Part shown: piece by piece, positions 22,167 through 33,096 of the stretch
Layout of the letters: each line of letters opens with the position of its first letter
Numbering within the stretch: position 1 is the first letter of the stretch
Assembly (NCBI GenBank): GCA_014281115.1
Contig: JACONQ010000009.1
Span: 1,426,001 to 1,490,000 of the forward strand
Source: Laburnicola sp. R22_1
Taxonomy: Eukaryota; Ascomycota; Dothideomycetes; Pleosporales; Didymosphaeriaceae
Length of the DNA stretch: 64,000 nt
Direction: 5' to 3'
Position numbers and translations under genes: made by a program
The notes under the pieces: model-generated
What the model was told of the DNA's origin: nothing
Databases searched by the model: none
Seen by the model: the letters and a program-made list of their open reading frames with translations, nothing else

Positions 22167-24353
22167 ATGGCGCCTTCCTTCCATTTGTCCAGTCGCCTGT
22201 TGTTAGCCACGGTACTCACAGCATGGGCCAACGCAGCGGTTACCATCAACACCACATTGCTAGTCCTCGTCCGCGATAAGAACGCGACTTTGCCAGGAAC
22301 CTTTGTACTACAAGGCTATGGTATTCCTTACCAAGTGGTGGACCTCTCTCTTCCCGCTGCCGGTTTTCCGCAGCTGAACTCGACACTTGATACAGGCAAC
22401 TTCGGTGGCATCGTAACGGTCAGTGCCCGGGACTACAAGAATGGCGATGACTGGAATGTGGCACTGGATAGTACAAAATGGCAAGAATTGTACAAGTACC
22501 AGGAAGCTTTTGGTGTAAGAATGGTACGACTTAATGCTTGGCCGAGCACAGAGTACGGTGTGCAGAGCTCAGGTGGTGTCGTCTCCGTTGATCAGCCGGT
22601 CTCCATTACGAACACGAATAACTTTCCGACTGCGAACCTCATTGCGTAAGTAAGTAAGTATAGAGTGGCAACAGCATGTTCTGATTTTCGGTTACAGCAA
22701 CGCTCAAACAAATACTTTGAACCTGTCCAAATATCCCGCCAAAATCACGAACACTTCGCTCGCGACCGAAACTGCTCAATTCAATAGTGATAGTTCGAAG
22801 AGCACAGCAGCTGTCATCAACCAGTTTCCCTCCGGCCGCGAGCAGCAAGTCTGGTTTACTACATTCGATGCCGGTTCCACATCATCAACACTCCTATCGC
22901 ATGCGTGGATCCACTGGATAACGAGAGGAGTATATCTTGGTTTTCGGCGCACTTACTTAAATACCCAGGTTGATGATGTCTTTGTTGAGACGGAGCTGTA
23001 TCAATCTAACAAACCGTATCGAATTCTGCCGGCCGACTTCCAGGAACACGTCAAGTGGGCGAAAGAAGTCAACTCTAAACTTCCTCCGGGATCAAATTAC
23101 GTTATTGAGCTCGGTCACAACGGAAACGGAAACATCGAAGCAGCAGTCGAGAACGACTATGACAACGAACCTGCGCGCTGCAATCCTCAAGAAGGCGTTG
23201 AGTACGGTGAACAGATTGACGGACCTCTTGAGTATATGAAACCAATCGGAACCGGCAAGGATTTGTGGAACAAGAAGTTCAAAAGCTACTCATGGTCTGC
23301 TAGATGCTCCCAACTGGATCCTCTGGAAGTGTACTTCGCGAACAAGGCTAACATGCATTCATTCTTCCACGTCTCTCACACATTCACGCATGAAGACGAA
23401 ACAAACGCAACGTATTCAGACGTCGTAAAGGAGATCACGTGGAATCAAGCTTGGTTCAAGGCTATTGGCTTTGCTGATTCGGCATCTGCAGCTTATTTCT
23501 CACCCAATGGCCTCATCCCGCCGGGCATCACTGGTCTGCACAACGGCGACGCGATTCGCGCGTGGCTCGAAAATGGTATCACATACACAGTAGGCGACAA
23601 CTCGCGTTCAGTCCTCATGAACGTTGCAAGCCGCAAATCGGATTATCATCCTATCATTACCAACGTCAAGGAAAACGGATACCATGGTGCGTACATCATC
23701 GGCCGGTACGGTACAACTATCTATTATAACTGCGACACGCCAGACTGCGACAACACTGAGTGGAAGGCAATCGCGGGTGGGTCTGGAGACTTCAATGCGC
23801 AGTTGGAATACGAGAAGAGCGTCAACACCAAGTACCTACTTAGCCTGAGGTGGGATCCATACATGTTCCACCAAGCCAATCTTCGCGTGAGCGATACCAG
23901 AGCAATTACACTGCTTGGGAAGAATAAGAAGTGGAGTCTGCTGATGGCCTGGACTGAGGCTGTAACGTATGAGTTTGCAAGGCTGTAAGTGGACGCGCTT
24001 CCTAATATACCTTTGCGTGGATCTTATGCTGATATCGCTACAGCGTCGAATGGCCTGTCATTACACTCAAGCACGACGACACAGCCAAAGCCATTATCGC
24101 CCGCAAAACACGTGACGAATGTCTCCCTAGTCTTACCTATCAACTTTCCGACGACAGGAAAACAATTACCGGCGTGACGGTCAGCGCAAAGAACGCAAAC
24201 TGTGGTACCGCCATTCCAGTAACTGTCCCGTCCGACGTAAACAGCGCGACGGGCGCCACAAAGGAACAGAAGGGGAAGGATCCGCTTACTCTTTGGGTCA
24301 CTGTTGGGGGAAGTGCGAAATCGTACACATTGAGTAGTGCGTTGAAGCTATGA
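22167..24353 (+). CDS. agd3-like: Agd3-like extracellular polysaccharide deacetylase
   Basis: Three exons: 22167-22645, 22698-23984 and 24044-24353. The introns of 52 and 59 nt are both phase 2, and the product is 691 residues. ATG 22167 starts a signal peptide (LLLATVLTAWANA). The sequence follows Aspergillus Agd3, the enzyme that deacetylates galactosaminogalactan in the cell wall and biofilm matrix (carbohydrate esterase family 18, with a carbohydrate-binding module). Matching landmarks are VLQGYGIPYQVV, YQEAFGVRMVRLNAWP, the metal/catalytic TQVDDVF motif (near 22966-22985) and HVSHTFTHED (near 23371-23400). The product is somewhat shorter than Aspergillus Agd3. No other galactosaminogalactan genes are seen nearby. 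Family assignment is from recognised motifs; activity is inferred. Confidence 0.82.
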
Positions 24354-24893
24354 TTTGCGAATCGAAGTTGTAATCGCCAAAAGTCGTATATGTATCAACT
24401 CCGATAGACGAGGATCCCTCGCATTATTCATCCAAGTCATCAAGGTTTTCACTTGATGATATTCATGAACTTATGGATGCGGATTTGTTCCCCACTACTC
24501 GATTTACACGACTGGCGAATTACCAGGCCCTCAAATCGGCTACTCACACAAGCTCTCTTCTACATCATTTGGGCCATTCGCTACAAAAAGGCTCGCTCAA
24601 CGTCACCAGGCACAAAATGTACCATCTTCATATTGGTTGCTCTGAAAAAGGCCTTTCTTGGGAGTGCCCAGGTAATTGAAAAAGCTAATCCTCTCCCAGT
24701 GATGTGATATTCTTTATATAGCACCCTAGTACTCTCTTGTCTCCCGTCTCTCTTCTCGTCCCGAGAGTCAGAGGGTTCAGGCCCATGTATTTCATATTCA
24801 GTTAACCCGCCATTACACCAGCTAGAATTGTTTCGCTAACATCCCACAACTTCCTCGCCTCTTCCATATTCTCCGTTAACGCATTCGATCCTC
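24354..24893. other. Intergenic between convergent genes
   Basis: About 540 bp with only short frames (for example 24453-24707) lacking recognisable features. It should contain the 3' ends of the deacetylase gene and the SDR pseudogene. Confidence 0.45.
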
Positions 24894-25791
24894 TTACAGC
24901 CCATACGGCATAATAAATCGCCCCTTAAACTTACTCTCCTGCTCCTTGACCTCCGGATGCGCTGCACACCACAAAGGCGTCAGAGTCCCCTCATACGGCG
25001 TCAAAGCAGCCTTATAGTCCTCGCTGTCCGTTCCAAGATTTCTCTCCGCACCAGGCGTCGCCACAAGACCAGGATGCACAGCTGTCACCAATATACAGGT
25101 GCCCTCAAAATCGAAGCGCCGCTGCAATTCCTTTGTGAACAAAACATTCGCAACTTCCAAGTAACCGTGGCGTTGGAGGAACTGGTAAGGATTCTCATCA
25201 CCGCCGAAAGGATTGTTCCAGGCTTCAAACGAAGAGAAGGATGCTGTGAGAGGAACGACGTCGATCGTGCTGCTATTCACATTGACTATGCGGACATCCC
25301 TGTTGGGGTCTGCTTCGGATGTCTTCTGCAGCTTTGGCAACAACATATTGGTCGGGAGGAAGGGACCGAGATGATTCGTTGCCATGACTTTGTTCAAGCC
25401 GTGGCGGTCGAACTCCAGTGAGCGGGAAAATGCCCGCATTGTTAACCAGGATGTCCAGTCTTTCTTCTTTTTCCAAGAAGGCGTTAGCTGCGGCTTTGAT
25501 TGCAGCGTAGTCTCCCATCTCAGCGACGAAAGGCTGAAGATTCGAAGCGTCGAGGAAAGGTGATCGTGAGAGGATTTCATTGATGCCTACGTTGGCTCTT
25601 TCGAGGTTTCGTGCGCCGATATACACTTTTGCGCCTCGGAGGGCTAGTTGGTGGGCGATGTTTCCCCCGATGTCGGACAGGTTGTTAGCACCAGTTACGA
25701 GGACGACTTTGCCTGTGAGGTAAGCAAGGTCCGCAATGGACCAGTCCAGTGGGCGGAGAGTTTCGCGGTCGCTGGCTTGTACGTCGGTCAT
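24894..25791 (-). pseudogene. Short-chain dehydrogenase (WWOX/retinol-dehydrogenase-like), frameshifted and lacking catalytic residues
   Basis: From ATG 25791 the protein has the cofactor-binding block LTGKVVLVTGANNLSDIGGN, GAKVYIGARN and LDILVNNAGIFPL. At about 25425 the frame shifts by one base, and the family sequence resumes in another frame with EFDRHGLNKVMATNHLGPF, then RIVNVNSST and VANVLFTKELQRRF. No GT-AG intron bridges the gap. Where active enzymes have YxxSKxAN, this copy reads HGYLEVAN: the catalytic Lys position is Glu and the Tyr position is His. Both defects point to a non-functional oxidoreductase. A single-base sequencing error could explain the shift but not the lost active site. 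Confidence 0.78.
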
Positions 25792-27544
25792 ACTGGAACG
25801 TCGATATGAGTTGGAATTTTTACTAAGGAGAAACTGCAAAGATTGTCTTTTCCAAAATCGTCCTTGTTACGAAGACTACTCGTCTTTATATACCACACGC
25901 TCTGCTACATTTCTTAAAGAAGGCTATGGTATTGCTCAGCTCGCTCCATTGTTGGTTTTTCAACGTCAAGATCGAAGCTGTGCAACAAACTTGAGGCGGA
26001 GAATATCGGATCGTGTTGATTGGCCTCCGGGAAGTATCCGGGGCCTTTGATTGGTTGTTACGACAACGTCATTCACATACCTCCTATGCGCATGCGCTTT
26101 CGCCGTTCGGCTCCCTACGATGGATCATGAATGTTCTTGTAAGAAGATATAAAAGCCTTCCATCGCAAGGAATGCATAACGCCCGATGCCGGGTCTTCGC
26201 ACCGTCAGAACCTATGTACTCTACCTAGGTATAGTTGCAGTGTTCGGTGCAAATTTTCTTGAATTATAAAAAACTCACGCACCCTATCAGCCGGAACATC
26301 ATAACTGACCTGAAGGCACAACTAGTGGACGAAATCGCGGAGTTTGAGACCAACGACGGCAGATGTTCGTGTACACTCCAGGAAGCTTGGACTCTTCAAC
26401 CAAAAGACGGTGGCAATGAGTGTAAACAGCATACCGACAGTTGTTACTGGGATATACGAAGCCTGGCCATGCAACTCATTGACCATCAATCAAGATACCC
26501 TTTCTCCTATTCATTCACATCCGTTTAGTCTGCTTATTTCTTACGGGTCATATAACTTGCTAGTGCAGACACGGTTTCTCTAAACAGACGGTCGGACACC
26601 AAACATAATACCAATGATTGGGATGTCTGTCATAACCAATTCAACTGACGACAAGATTCCACCGACAGCTGCACGTGATGGCGAGTTGATGCTGGCGGGC
26701 CGTTTGGGTAGTTTGTCCGGGTCAATAACTGTCGCCTAAAACGTACAGAAAATGCGAGTGTGATGGAAGCAAAGTGTGGAGGCGAAGTTGGACAATAACT
26801 GGGAAGCTGCATGCACTATGTACGCGGTGAGGGCTTTGGTTGTGCTTGCTGTTAAGTCTCATAATCTGCAAAAGGTTTGGTCGACTATAAACGGATATGA
26901 ATGAATGAAAAAAAATGGCTTCGTCCGCTAGCGTGCATCCTTCCTCGCAACCCATATCTCTCTGGACTCTTTCCCATCTCGCAATCCCTTCCTCGTGGCG
27001 TTCCGCTTCTGATCCAACAATAGATACCTCGAATCCCTCACTAGCATCGCATGTGCAGCGGACTTCCGCATTCGCTGCTGAAGCCTCAGATGCCGGCCCG
27101 CAAGCCCGTCGACCCGTACTTGGCAGCCAAATACATGCAAGAGCGTTGGAGGCCAGCCTATCATTGTTAGGTCTGGACAGTCCCACCGCCGCGGCTCTAC
27201 CTGCATACCATGGCACCCTATACATCCATAGAGGATGCACTTCACGGAGGTCGTTGGGCACGAAGACAAGCCCTGTCTCGCCCCCAAAGCCCCACCGTGC
27301 ACATGGATTGCACTGGCCACTGTCCCGAGGTCTAAAGCGACCCCAAAACGTCCGTACGACGGATCAATAAGTTGGCCTTGGCCTGTACGACACTAGGTTT
27401 TCTATACATGTAGAGATACGCATCGCGCCATTCGCATGGGACCCGTGTCAATCTATACCGTCTTTCGGGGACAAAGCAAACCCTTTGGAAAACACCGCTT
27501 CAAACAATAATGTACCCGCACAGCCGTGCAGAGCTCAACAACAA
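25792..27544. other. Long intergenic region
   Basis: About 1.75 kb. Overlapping frames near 26722-27370 on both strands are long enough to be listed but have no recognisable domain or clear splice pattern, so I do not call a gene. It should contain the promoter of the membrane protein gene starting at 27545. Confidence 0.4.
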
Positions 27545-28578
27545 ATGGACTATCATTCAGCACATGGCGTTTCTTTCGTCGCTCACCCTGTCATTGTCAC
27601 GATCAGGGTGGTCTCAAAGATGATGCAATGGAAGCGGCTCGCGACAGATGATTACCTTCTCCTGATTTCTACAGCGCTAAGTATGGCATTGAATGGGCTG
27701 TTCGTATACGGTATGTAAGCCCACTTTTTTCGCACCTGAGTGTTCGTCTTAGCAGCTAAAGCAAGGTAGCCATCGACCACGGAGGCTTGGGACATCACGT
27801 TCAACACGTCTCGCATGCGGAGCTTGTATTCTTCCAAAAAGCTTACTTCGCTGTTTTGATGCTACTCCCAGCATGCTTAATGACAGCATCACTATCTCTG
27901 CTATGGCTACTGCATAGGATTTTCGCCCACGGCGCCTTCCGGAAGGTGCTCCGTATCTTGGGCGCTGTGACTATCTGTTGGAGCTTAACGGGCATTATGC
28001 TGCGCGTGTTCATCTGCTATCCCCTACATAGAAGATGGGAAGGGACGTGTAAACCAAGGGTGCCGGGTTTCTTTGAAGCGTCCGGGCTCTGGATTGCGAC
28101 GGATTTCGCCACGCTCATCGTTCCGCTGCCTATGTTGTTCAAAAGCGTCGACACGCGGAAATCGCGCGCTAGGCAAGTCTGTATATTGTCGCTCTTTGGC
28201 ATCGGAATCGTGTGAGTTTCTTTGCAAATGTTTAGGGCGTAGCTAATGCTGTCTAGGACATGTTGCATTTCCATTAAGCGCTATATCACTTGGGTTCACA
28301 TCGATGACCGAGACCTGACGTTCTCCGTGGTTGAGTCCGTTCGATGGATCATGATCGAGAGTTGTTCGATGATTTGTAGAGCTGCGCTGCCGGGGTCGAC
28401 GCACGCGCTGAAGAGGATGTTGCCTATGGATTTGCTTAAAAGGGGTGTTAGGTGGGTGGAGAAGAAGGTGGACGCTTCAAAGAGAAATCACTTGGTGTCA
28501 CGTAATTCTGAGATGGCCGACGTTGAAGCAAATGCTCCTCCAATTGAACAATTACATGAACGGTCACCTAGTGGCTAG
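27545..28578 (+). CDS. Integral membrane protein with fungal rhodopsin domain
   Basis: Three exons: 27545-27714, 27762-28211 and 28257-28578. The introns of 47 and 45 nt are in phase, and the product is 313 residues. ATG 27545 is the first in-frame ATG. Hydrophobic spans include VIVTIRVV, YLLLISTALSMALNGLFVYG, AYFAVLMLLPACLMTASLSLLWLL, ILGAVTICWSLTGIMLRVF and FATLIVPLPMLF. ATDDYLLL, GLGHHVQHV and the late FSVVESVRWIMIESCSMICRAALP block match the fungal PTH11-related rhodopsin-domain family. Members sit in the plasma membrane and some sense external cues; the ligand is unknown. There is no CFEM domain. The cytoplasmic tail of about 60 residues is charged. The gene converges on the one ending at 28658. 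Confidence 0.8.
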
Positions 28579-28657
28579 AGATCGAGCTCCCTCCCATCCT
28601 CTCGCCCATGAACCGATTCTTCATGTTTTTAGAAAAGAAATTGTTGACCTCGCTTAC

Positions 28658-29520
28658 CTAGTAGAGGTCTTCCCAGTCCACCTCCGTGGTGTCTTTCTGG
28701 TCGTCTGGGTGTGTTTCGTTCTCACGTTCCCATGGCGGTGTTGAAGTTCTAAATCTTGCGGATGGTGCAGCCGCCGTAGCTCGCGAAGCGGCGGGACTTG
28801 ACGAAGCTATAGGCGGTACGTCTCTGCTGAAAGACGGGACGGGCGGAGGAGGTGTTACTGACCCTTCGCGATCGTCCTTCAAATAACAAAGTCAGGTCCA
28901 GATAGACGACGCACGGAGTGCACCGTGCTTATATAAAAATAAGACAAGAACAAGCTTCACTTACTGACGTTGTGGGCTCGTACGTGACGTATTTCAGCTG
29001 TCCCAGGGGCCTAATAAGCTTCCTCACCGGGTTCCTCTCGAAGACGACCTCCAAGCCGTTTTCATGCAGATGTGCAGCGCCATATTTGCCTTCGGGAACG
29101 ACGTTCCTATTTATCATGGTGAGCCGACTGCGACAATCGAAGCATCTCCAAACAGCATGATTCGCTTCACCTAGTGACGACTCACCTAGCTTGATCGACC
29201 CATTCCAACGACACGCTGAAATGCTGGTTATCCTTGCTCGCATGCCAAGGTTTGAAGACTTGGACTTCAGTCTGGTGAGCGCCCGGAGGCGGATTGGCGG
29301 CAGTTCCGCGAGCGAACTGCCCGACGATGGACTCGGCAGGTAGCTTCTCGAACGCCTTAACATATGAAGCGTAATCTGCCGGCGGTATGTGCTCCTTATC
29401 GCCGAAGTAGACGAAGCGGACGGGTCGATCTGTGACAGCGTTGCCCGACGTAGCGGATACTGTCTCGGATGCGGGTGCACGGGTGGGAGCTGGCGTGTCC
29501 CAGCGATTTCGGGCTGCCAT
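28658..29520 (-). CDS. Hypothetical protein with proline/serine-rich C-terminus (family copy 2)
   Basis: Three exons on the minus strand: 29520-29186, 29106-28965 and 28876-28658. Introns 29107-29185 and 28877-28964 are GT-AG and in phase. The product is about 231 residues. It is a divergent paralogue of 19159-20233, sharing VRFVYFGDKEHIPPADY, LPAESIVGQFARG, VSLEWVD, AHLHENGLEVVFE and GQLKYV. The tail (DDREGSVTPPPPVPSFSRD ... DWEDLY) is Pro/Ser-rich and ends acidic, like copy 1. It has one more intron than copy 1, after the core domain. A TATAAA-like box (rc of TATATA, 29552-29557) lies about 35 bp upstream of the ATG. Function unknown. Confidence 0.8.
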
Positions 29521-29714
29521 TCTGTTTTGTGTTTATTATCTTGGAGGTTGAATATATAAGATGGCGCGGCAAAGGGAAGATCAGGCGCGGAGGGTTAGTT
29601 TATATAGCGGAATTTCAGTGCGTGGGCGCGAGGAAAGCGTGGTAAATGAGAAGGTGAGTCGTGTGGATGGCTTGAATAGCGTTCACCCATTGTGAAATGA
29701 AATTCACCACGGGA

Positions 29715-29722
29715 ATAGGTAC
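29715..29722. repeat. 8-bp target duplication of hAT element 2, left copy
   Basis: ATAGGTAC, identical to 32712-32719. Confidence 0.92.
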
Positions 29723-32711
29723 CAGAGTTGGCAACAATCAAGTCAATCAAGTCGGGGTGAATTGATTGATTGATTGACGGATCTGGTGGCTTTTGCTTGA
29801 CTTGATTGACTTGATAGCAAAAATAAGGCTCGACTTGTTGACTTGTTTGACTTGATTGATAACTGTACGTATAATTTAGGCGTAGTAAATTAACTACCGT
29901 ATATCTCGTATATCGTCTCCAGCTCTTCAGGAGAGATAGCTTCGTTACGTGGACTTTTTGCTGCTGTTGTAGGCTTTAAGCCAAGGCGCTTCCAGCTACG
30001 TAGGCTTTGTAGAGCGGAGAGGAGATCTGCCTTCATACGAAGACGCCTTGTCTCCAGCAAATCGCCTAGCTCCGAGAAGGTCCTCTCACAGTCGGTGGCC
30101 GCCGCAGGGATGCTGAGGATTGTGAGGGCGAAGCGCGATAAGACGGGGTACTTGTTAGCCTTCCCCAGCCAGTATAGAATCGGGTCGCGCGCAAACAGGG
30201 ACTCCTCTGGCACGGGTGACTCGATTATCCAGCGCTCAAACTCATCGCGACGATAGACTGGACGGGCGTTGTCACCTTGTAGGGTAGCTCTTATAAAATC
30301 AGACTGACTGCTAGCTGGCCCAGTACGTGCCTTCTTCGCCGGAGGCTCTAGAGTACTAACAGGAGAGGCGGCCTCTTTAAACTCTGCCCACAAGCGTTGA
30401 AAGCCAACGTGGCAATTATCTAGCCAGCCTTTGTATGTGTGAGGTCCTGCATAAGCCTCCTCACTGTAATCAAGAGGCACAGCCCACACTTTATCCATGT
30501 AACTTTTCGTGCGTGGGTGGAGACGGCAGGCAGCGTAGTATGCCGGGGTATCCTTTAGCTTGCGCATATACTCGAGGATCTTCATATAAGCCATATTACA
30601 GGTGGCTTATATATAATCCTCTAGGGCGTTAACGTTAGTGAAGTCGACGTTGTTGTATTGAAACAGCATCTCGTCAAGGGTGGTGGCAAGCCAATTAAGC
30701 GTAGGGAGCACCTCCCAGATGGCTCCTAACGTGCCAGCTACGCCCCTGCCCTCCATACAGGTGGTGGCCTCTTTAAAGGGCTGTAGGATTTTTTGGTACT
30801 CTGCAATTGTTGCCCAATCCTTAGCAGAGAGGCCGTCTTCTTCAATAAACCAACGCTTCTTAAGATCAGGCAGTTGGGAGCGTTAACGGGTGCCCTAGCG
30901 ACGATATTCAACGAGCTTGTGATTGATATAGTTGTCAAGAGGCATGCGGAGCTCGAGCGCGCGCGCAAAACAGTCGTAATAGGTGTTCCACCTTGTCTTT
31001 ACTAGCTTAACAATCTCTAGCGTTTTAACTTTGCAATCTGCCTCTAATTGAGTGTTGCTAATTATCTGGCACTGCTCAAGAAGCTGTCGAGCCTACGGAG
31101 TACAAATAGAGGCGATGACGTCGATCAAGACGCCCAGAGGGCCAACCTTACGCCACTCGTCGAGAAACGCCTCCTCCTCATTAAGATGCTCCTCCGCGTT
31201 CTCAAACGCCTCACGATCTTTGCCAAATATAATTTACTGGGCGGCGAGGTTAATTATATGGCAGGCGCAGCGTAGCCATTAATAGCGGGCGTTAAAGTTA
31301 TATTTGATGGCCAGGGCGTCAATTACGGAGTCGTTGTTGGTAGCGTTATTAAGGACAAAGTAACCTAAGTTACAGGCAGAGATCTTAAAGCTCTTAAGCG
31401 TGGCATCAACAACAGCGGCAATATTGACGCCTGTATGCTAGCCCATTAACAAGGGCAGGCCTAATACGTAATCGCGAGGCTTGCCGTCGCGATCGAGGTG
31501 GTGGACGCAGATACCTGTCAACGCCTGCTTGCCGCCTGTTGACGTCCAATTGTCAAAGGAGATGTGTATAGCTGATCGCGCGTCGCGTAGGTAATCGACG
31601 ACAGCGGGTACGTACGACTCGTACTCCGCGATTATATGAGCTCGTAGGGTGTTGTGGGATCTCTATAGCTCTGCCTCAGCCAGCGGGTTAGCCTGCCGTA
31701 ACATAGCTCGAAAAGCGGCGCCCTTAATTACAGAGAGCGCCTGATTATTGGCCACCACCTAATCGAGCACTGATTGTAGGAAACTTGTGCGCGAGAAGCT
31801 CTCTGCGATGAGGTTGGCGACGCCCTGCGGTACGCCAAGGCCTTTGTGATGTATGTGGGCGAGCAGAGAGGATTGCTGGGAGGGAGTTGTGACGCGGGAG
31901 GTGGCTTTTGGGCCGTTCTTCTCGATGCCGTGGCCAGCTTTACGCTCACCGAGATGGCGCCTAATTGACGTAGTTGATTGATCAGCGTAATAAAATCTGG
32001 CAGGGTGCTTATGACGGTGGCAATAGCGGCAGAGCCAGTACAGGCGTTGTTGCTTGCGGTGCCAGAGGCGATATCCGTGCCGCCAAACCCAGCTCTTTCG
32101 ACTGCGCTTTGCACCATGAGCTGGCTTATAATAATCTGGCAGGCGTACCTATTCAATGCCCTCGTAATCGTCATCGCCGTCCTCTATATCGGTGGCGGAT
32201 GGGGTGCCCACAGAGCTTTCGGCGTCAAGCTCTGACGGCGCGTTGGTGGCTACATCAGTGGCACCATCTTCGGGAGGGGTTTGTGACGCCGTGCTTTCAA
32301 GCCGCTGGCTAAAAACTTGAGAGAGGTTACTATTCATGCCTTCTAGGCGATCGGACGACGCCATATTAATAGAGGAGGGCGTTGGTAGAGCGAGAGAGGT
32401 GGTGGGTAAGTAGGTAAGTTAGATGGGTGGTGGGAGATGAGGAAACTTAGAAATATGGCGCTAAGCCTAGATAGGCAACTATCTCAGGTAAAGTCCGTTA
32501 ACTCCGAGTTGCCTTATACTCTAAGGATCCAGTATTCTACGATAAACCCCTAAGATCCTAGGGATTCAAGTCTATCAATCAAGTCAATCAAGTCGGCAGG
32601 ATTTGCTTGATTGACTTGCTAAATTTCGCCTCCCTGATTGACTTGATTGACTTGATTGTATCAAGTCAATCAAGTCAAGTTATCAAGTCGACTTGATTGT
32701 TGCCAACTCTG
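29723..32711 (-). mobile_element. hAT DNA transposon 2, decayed
   Basis: A 2,989 bp element with perfect 22-bp terminal inverted repeats beginning CAGAGTTGGCAACAATCAAG at both ends (29723-29744 and the complement of 32690-32711). It is flanked by the exact 8-bp duplication ATAGGTAC. The subterminal regions are packed with CAATCAAG/CTTGATTG units, distinct from the CAAACAAA units of element 1. The transposase on the minus strand has many stops. It lies in a gene-free gap and does not visibly break a gene. Confidence 0.94.
29890..32364 (-). pseudogene. hAT transposase 2, multiply interrupted
   Basis: The likely start is ATG 32364 (MASSDRLEGMNSN). Readable blocks in order are a BED-type finger (CRYCHR ... 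TTSIRRH), FDNWTSTGGKQALTGI (first Asp kept), FVLNNATNND, CACHIINLAAQ, and the C-terminal dimerisation block AAATDCERTFSELGD near 30070-30110. The last open frame, 29890-30594, is intact. In FVLNNATNND the second catalytic Asp, present as VLDN in element 1, is Asn (a G to A change). At least eight in-frame stops occur, including TAG at 31660-31662 in place of the Trp of the ELWRSHN motif. It is non-functional. Confidence 0.86.
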
Positions 32712-32719
32712 ATAGGTAC
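32712..32719. repeat. 8-bp target duplication of hAT element 2, right copy
   Basis: ATAGGTAC, identical to 29715-29722. Confidence 0.92.
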
Positions 32720-33096
32720 GCGGTGAAGCCATTCTGGTTGACTGGCAGTACAACCATGTTCTTGTGTTGATCTAATGTCAAGGTGACCGCTCGTTGCTCT
32801 ATATATACTCAGCAAAAGAGGTTCATGTGACTTATCTATTGATTGTTTGTCTGCCATCGTGACCGTAAATTTGCCTGTTTTAGGAACAATTCCGGGGAAT
32901 ATTTGACGAAAATAAGTATCTAGTCAACGTTATAAGGTCAAGAGCAACTCGACGATTGATTTCAAGATGGGTTATATCCCATGAATTATAGTTTGTATTC
33001 TTATAGATCTGCTATCAGACAGAGTCAGCAATCATGGCAAGATTCCTTACCCCGACACAGGAAACTACATCCTACACGCAACTCACCCCTAACTTA
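32720..33096. other. Intergenic region
   Basis: About 380 bp between hAT element 2 and the 3' end of the minus-strand gene at 33097. Nothing recognised. Confidence 0.45.

Noticed and set aside
26722..27370. Overlapping open frames of 130-180 codons on both strands
   Set aside because: Neither strand shows a domain, signal peptide or clear splice pattern; compositional openness is enough to explain them.
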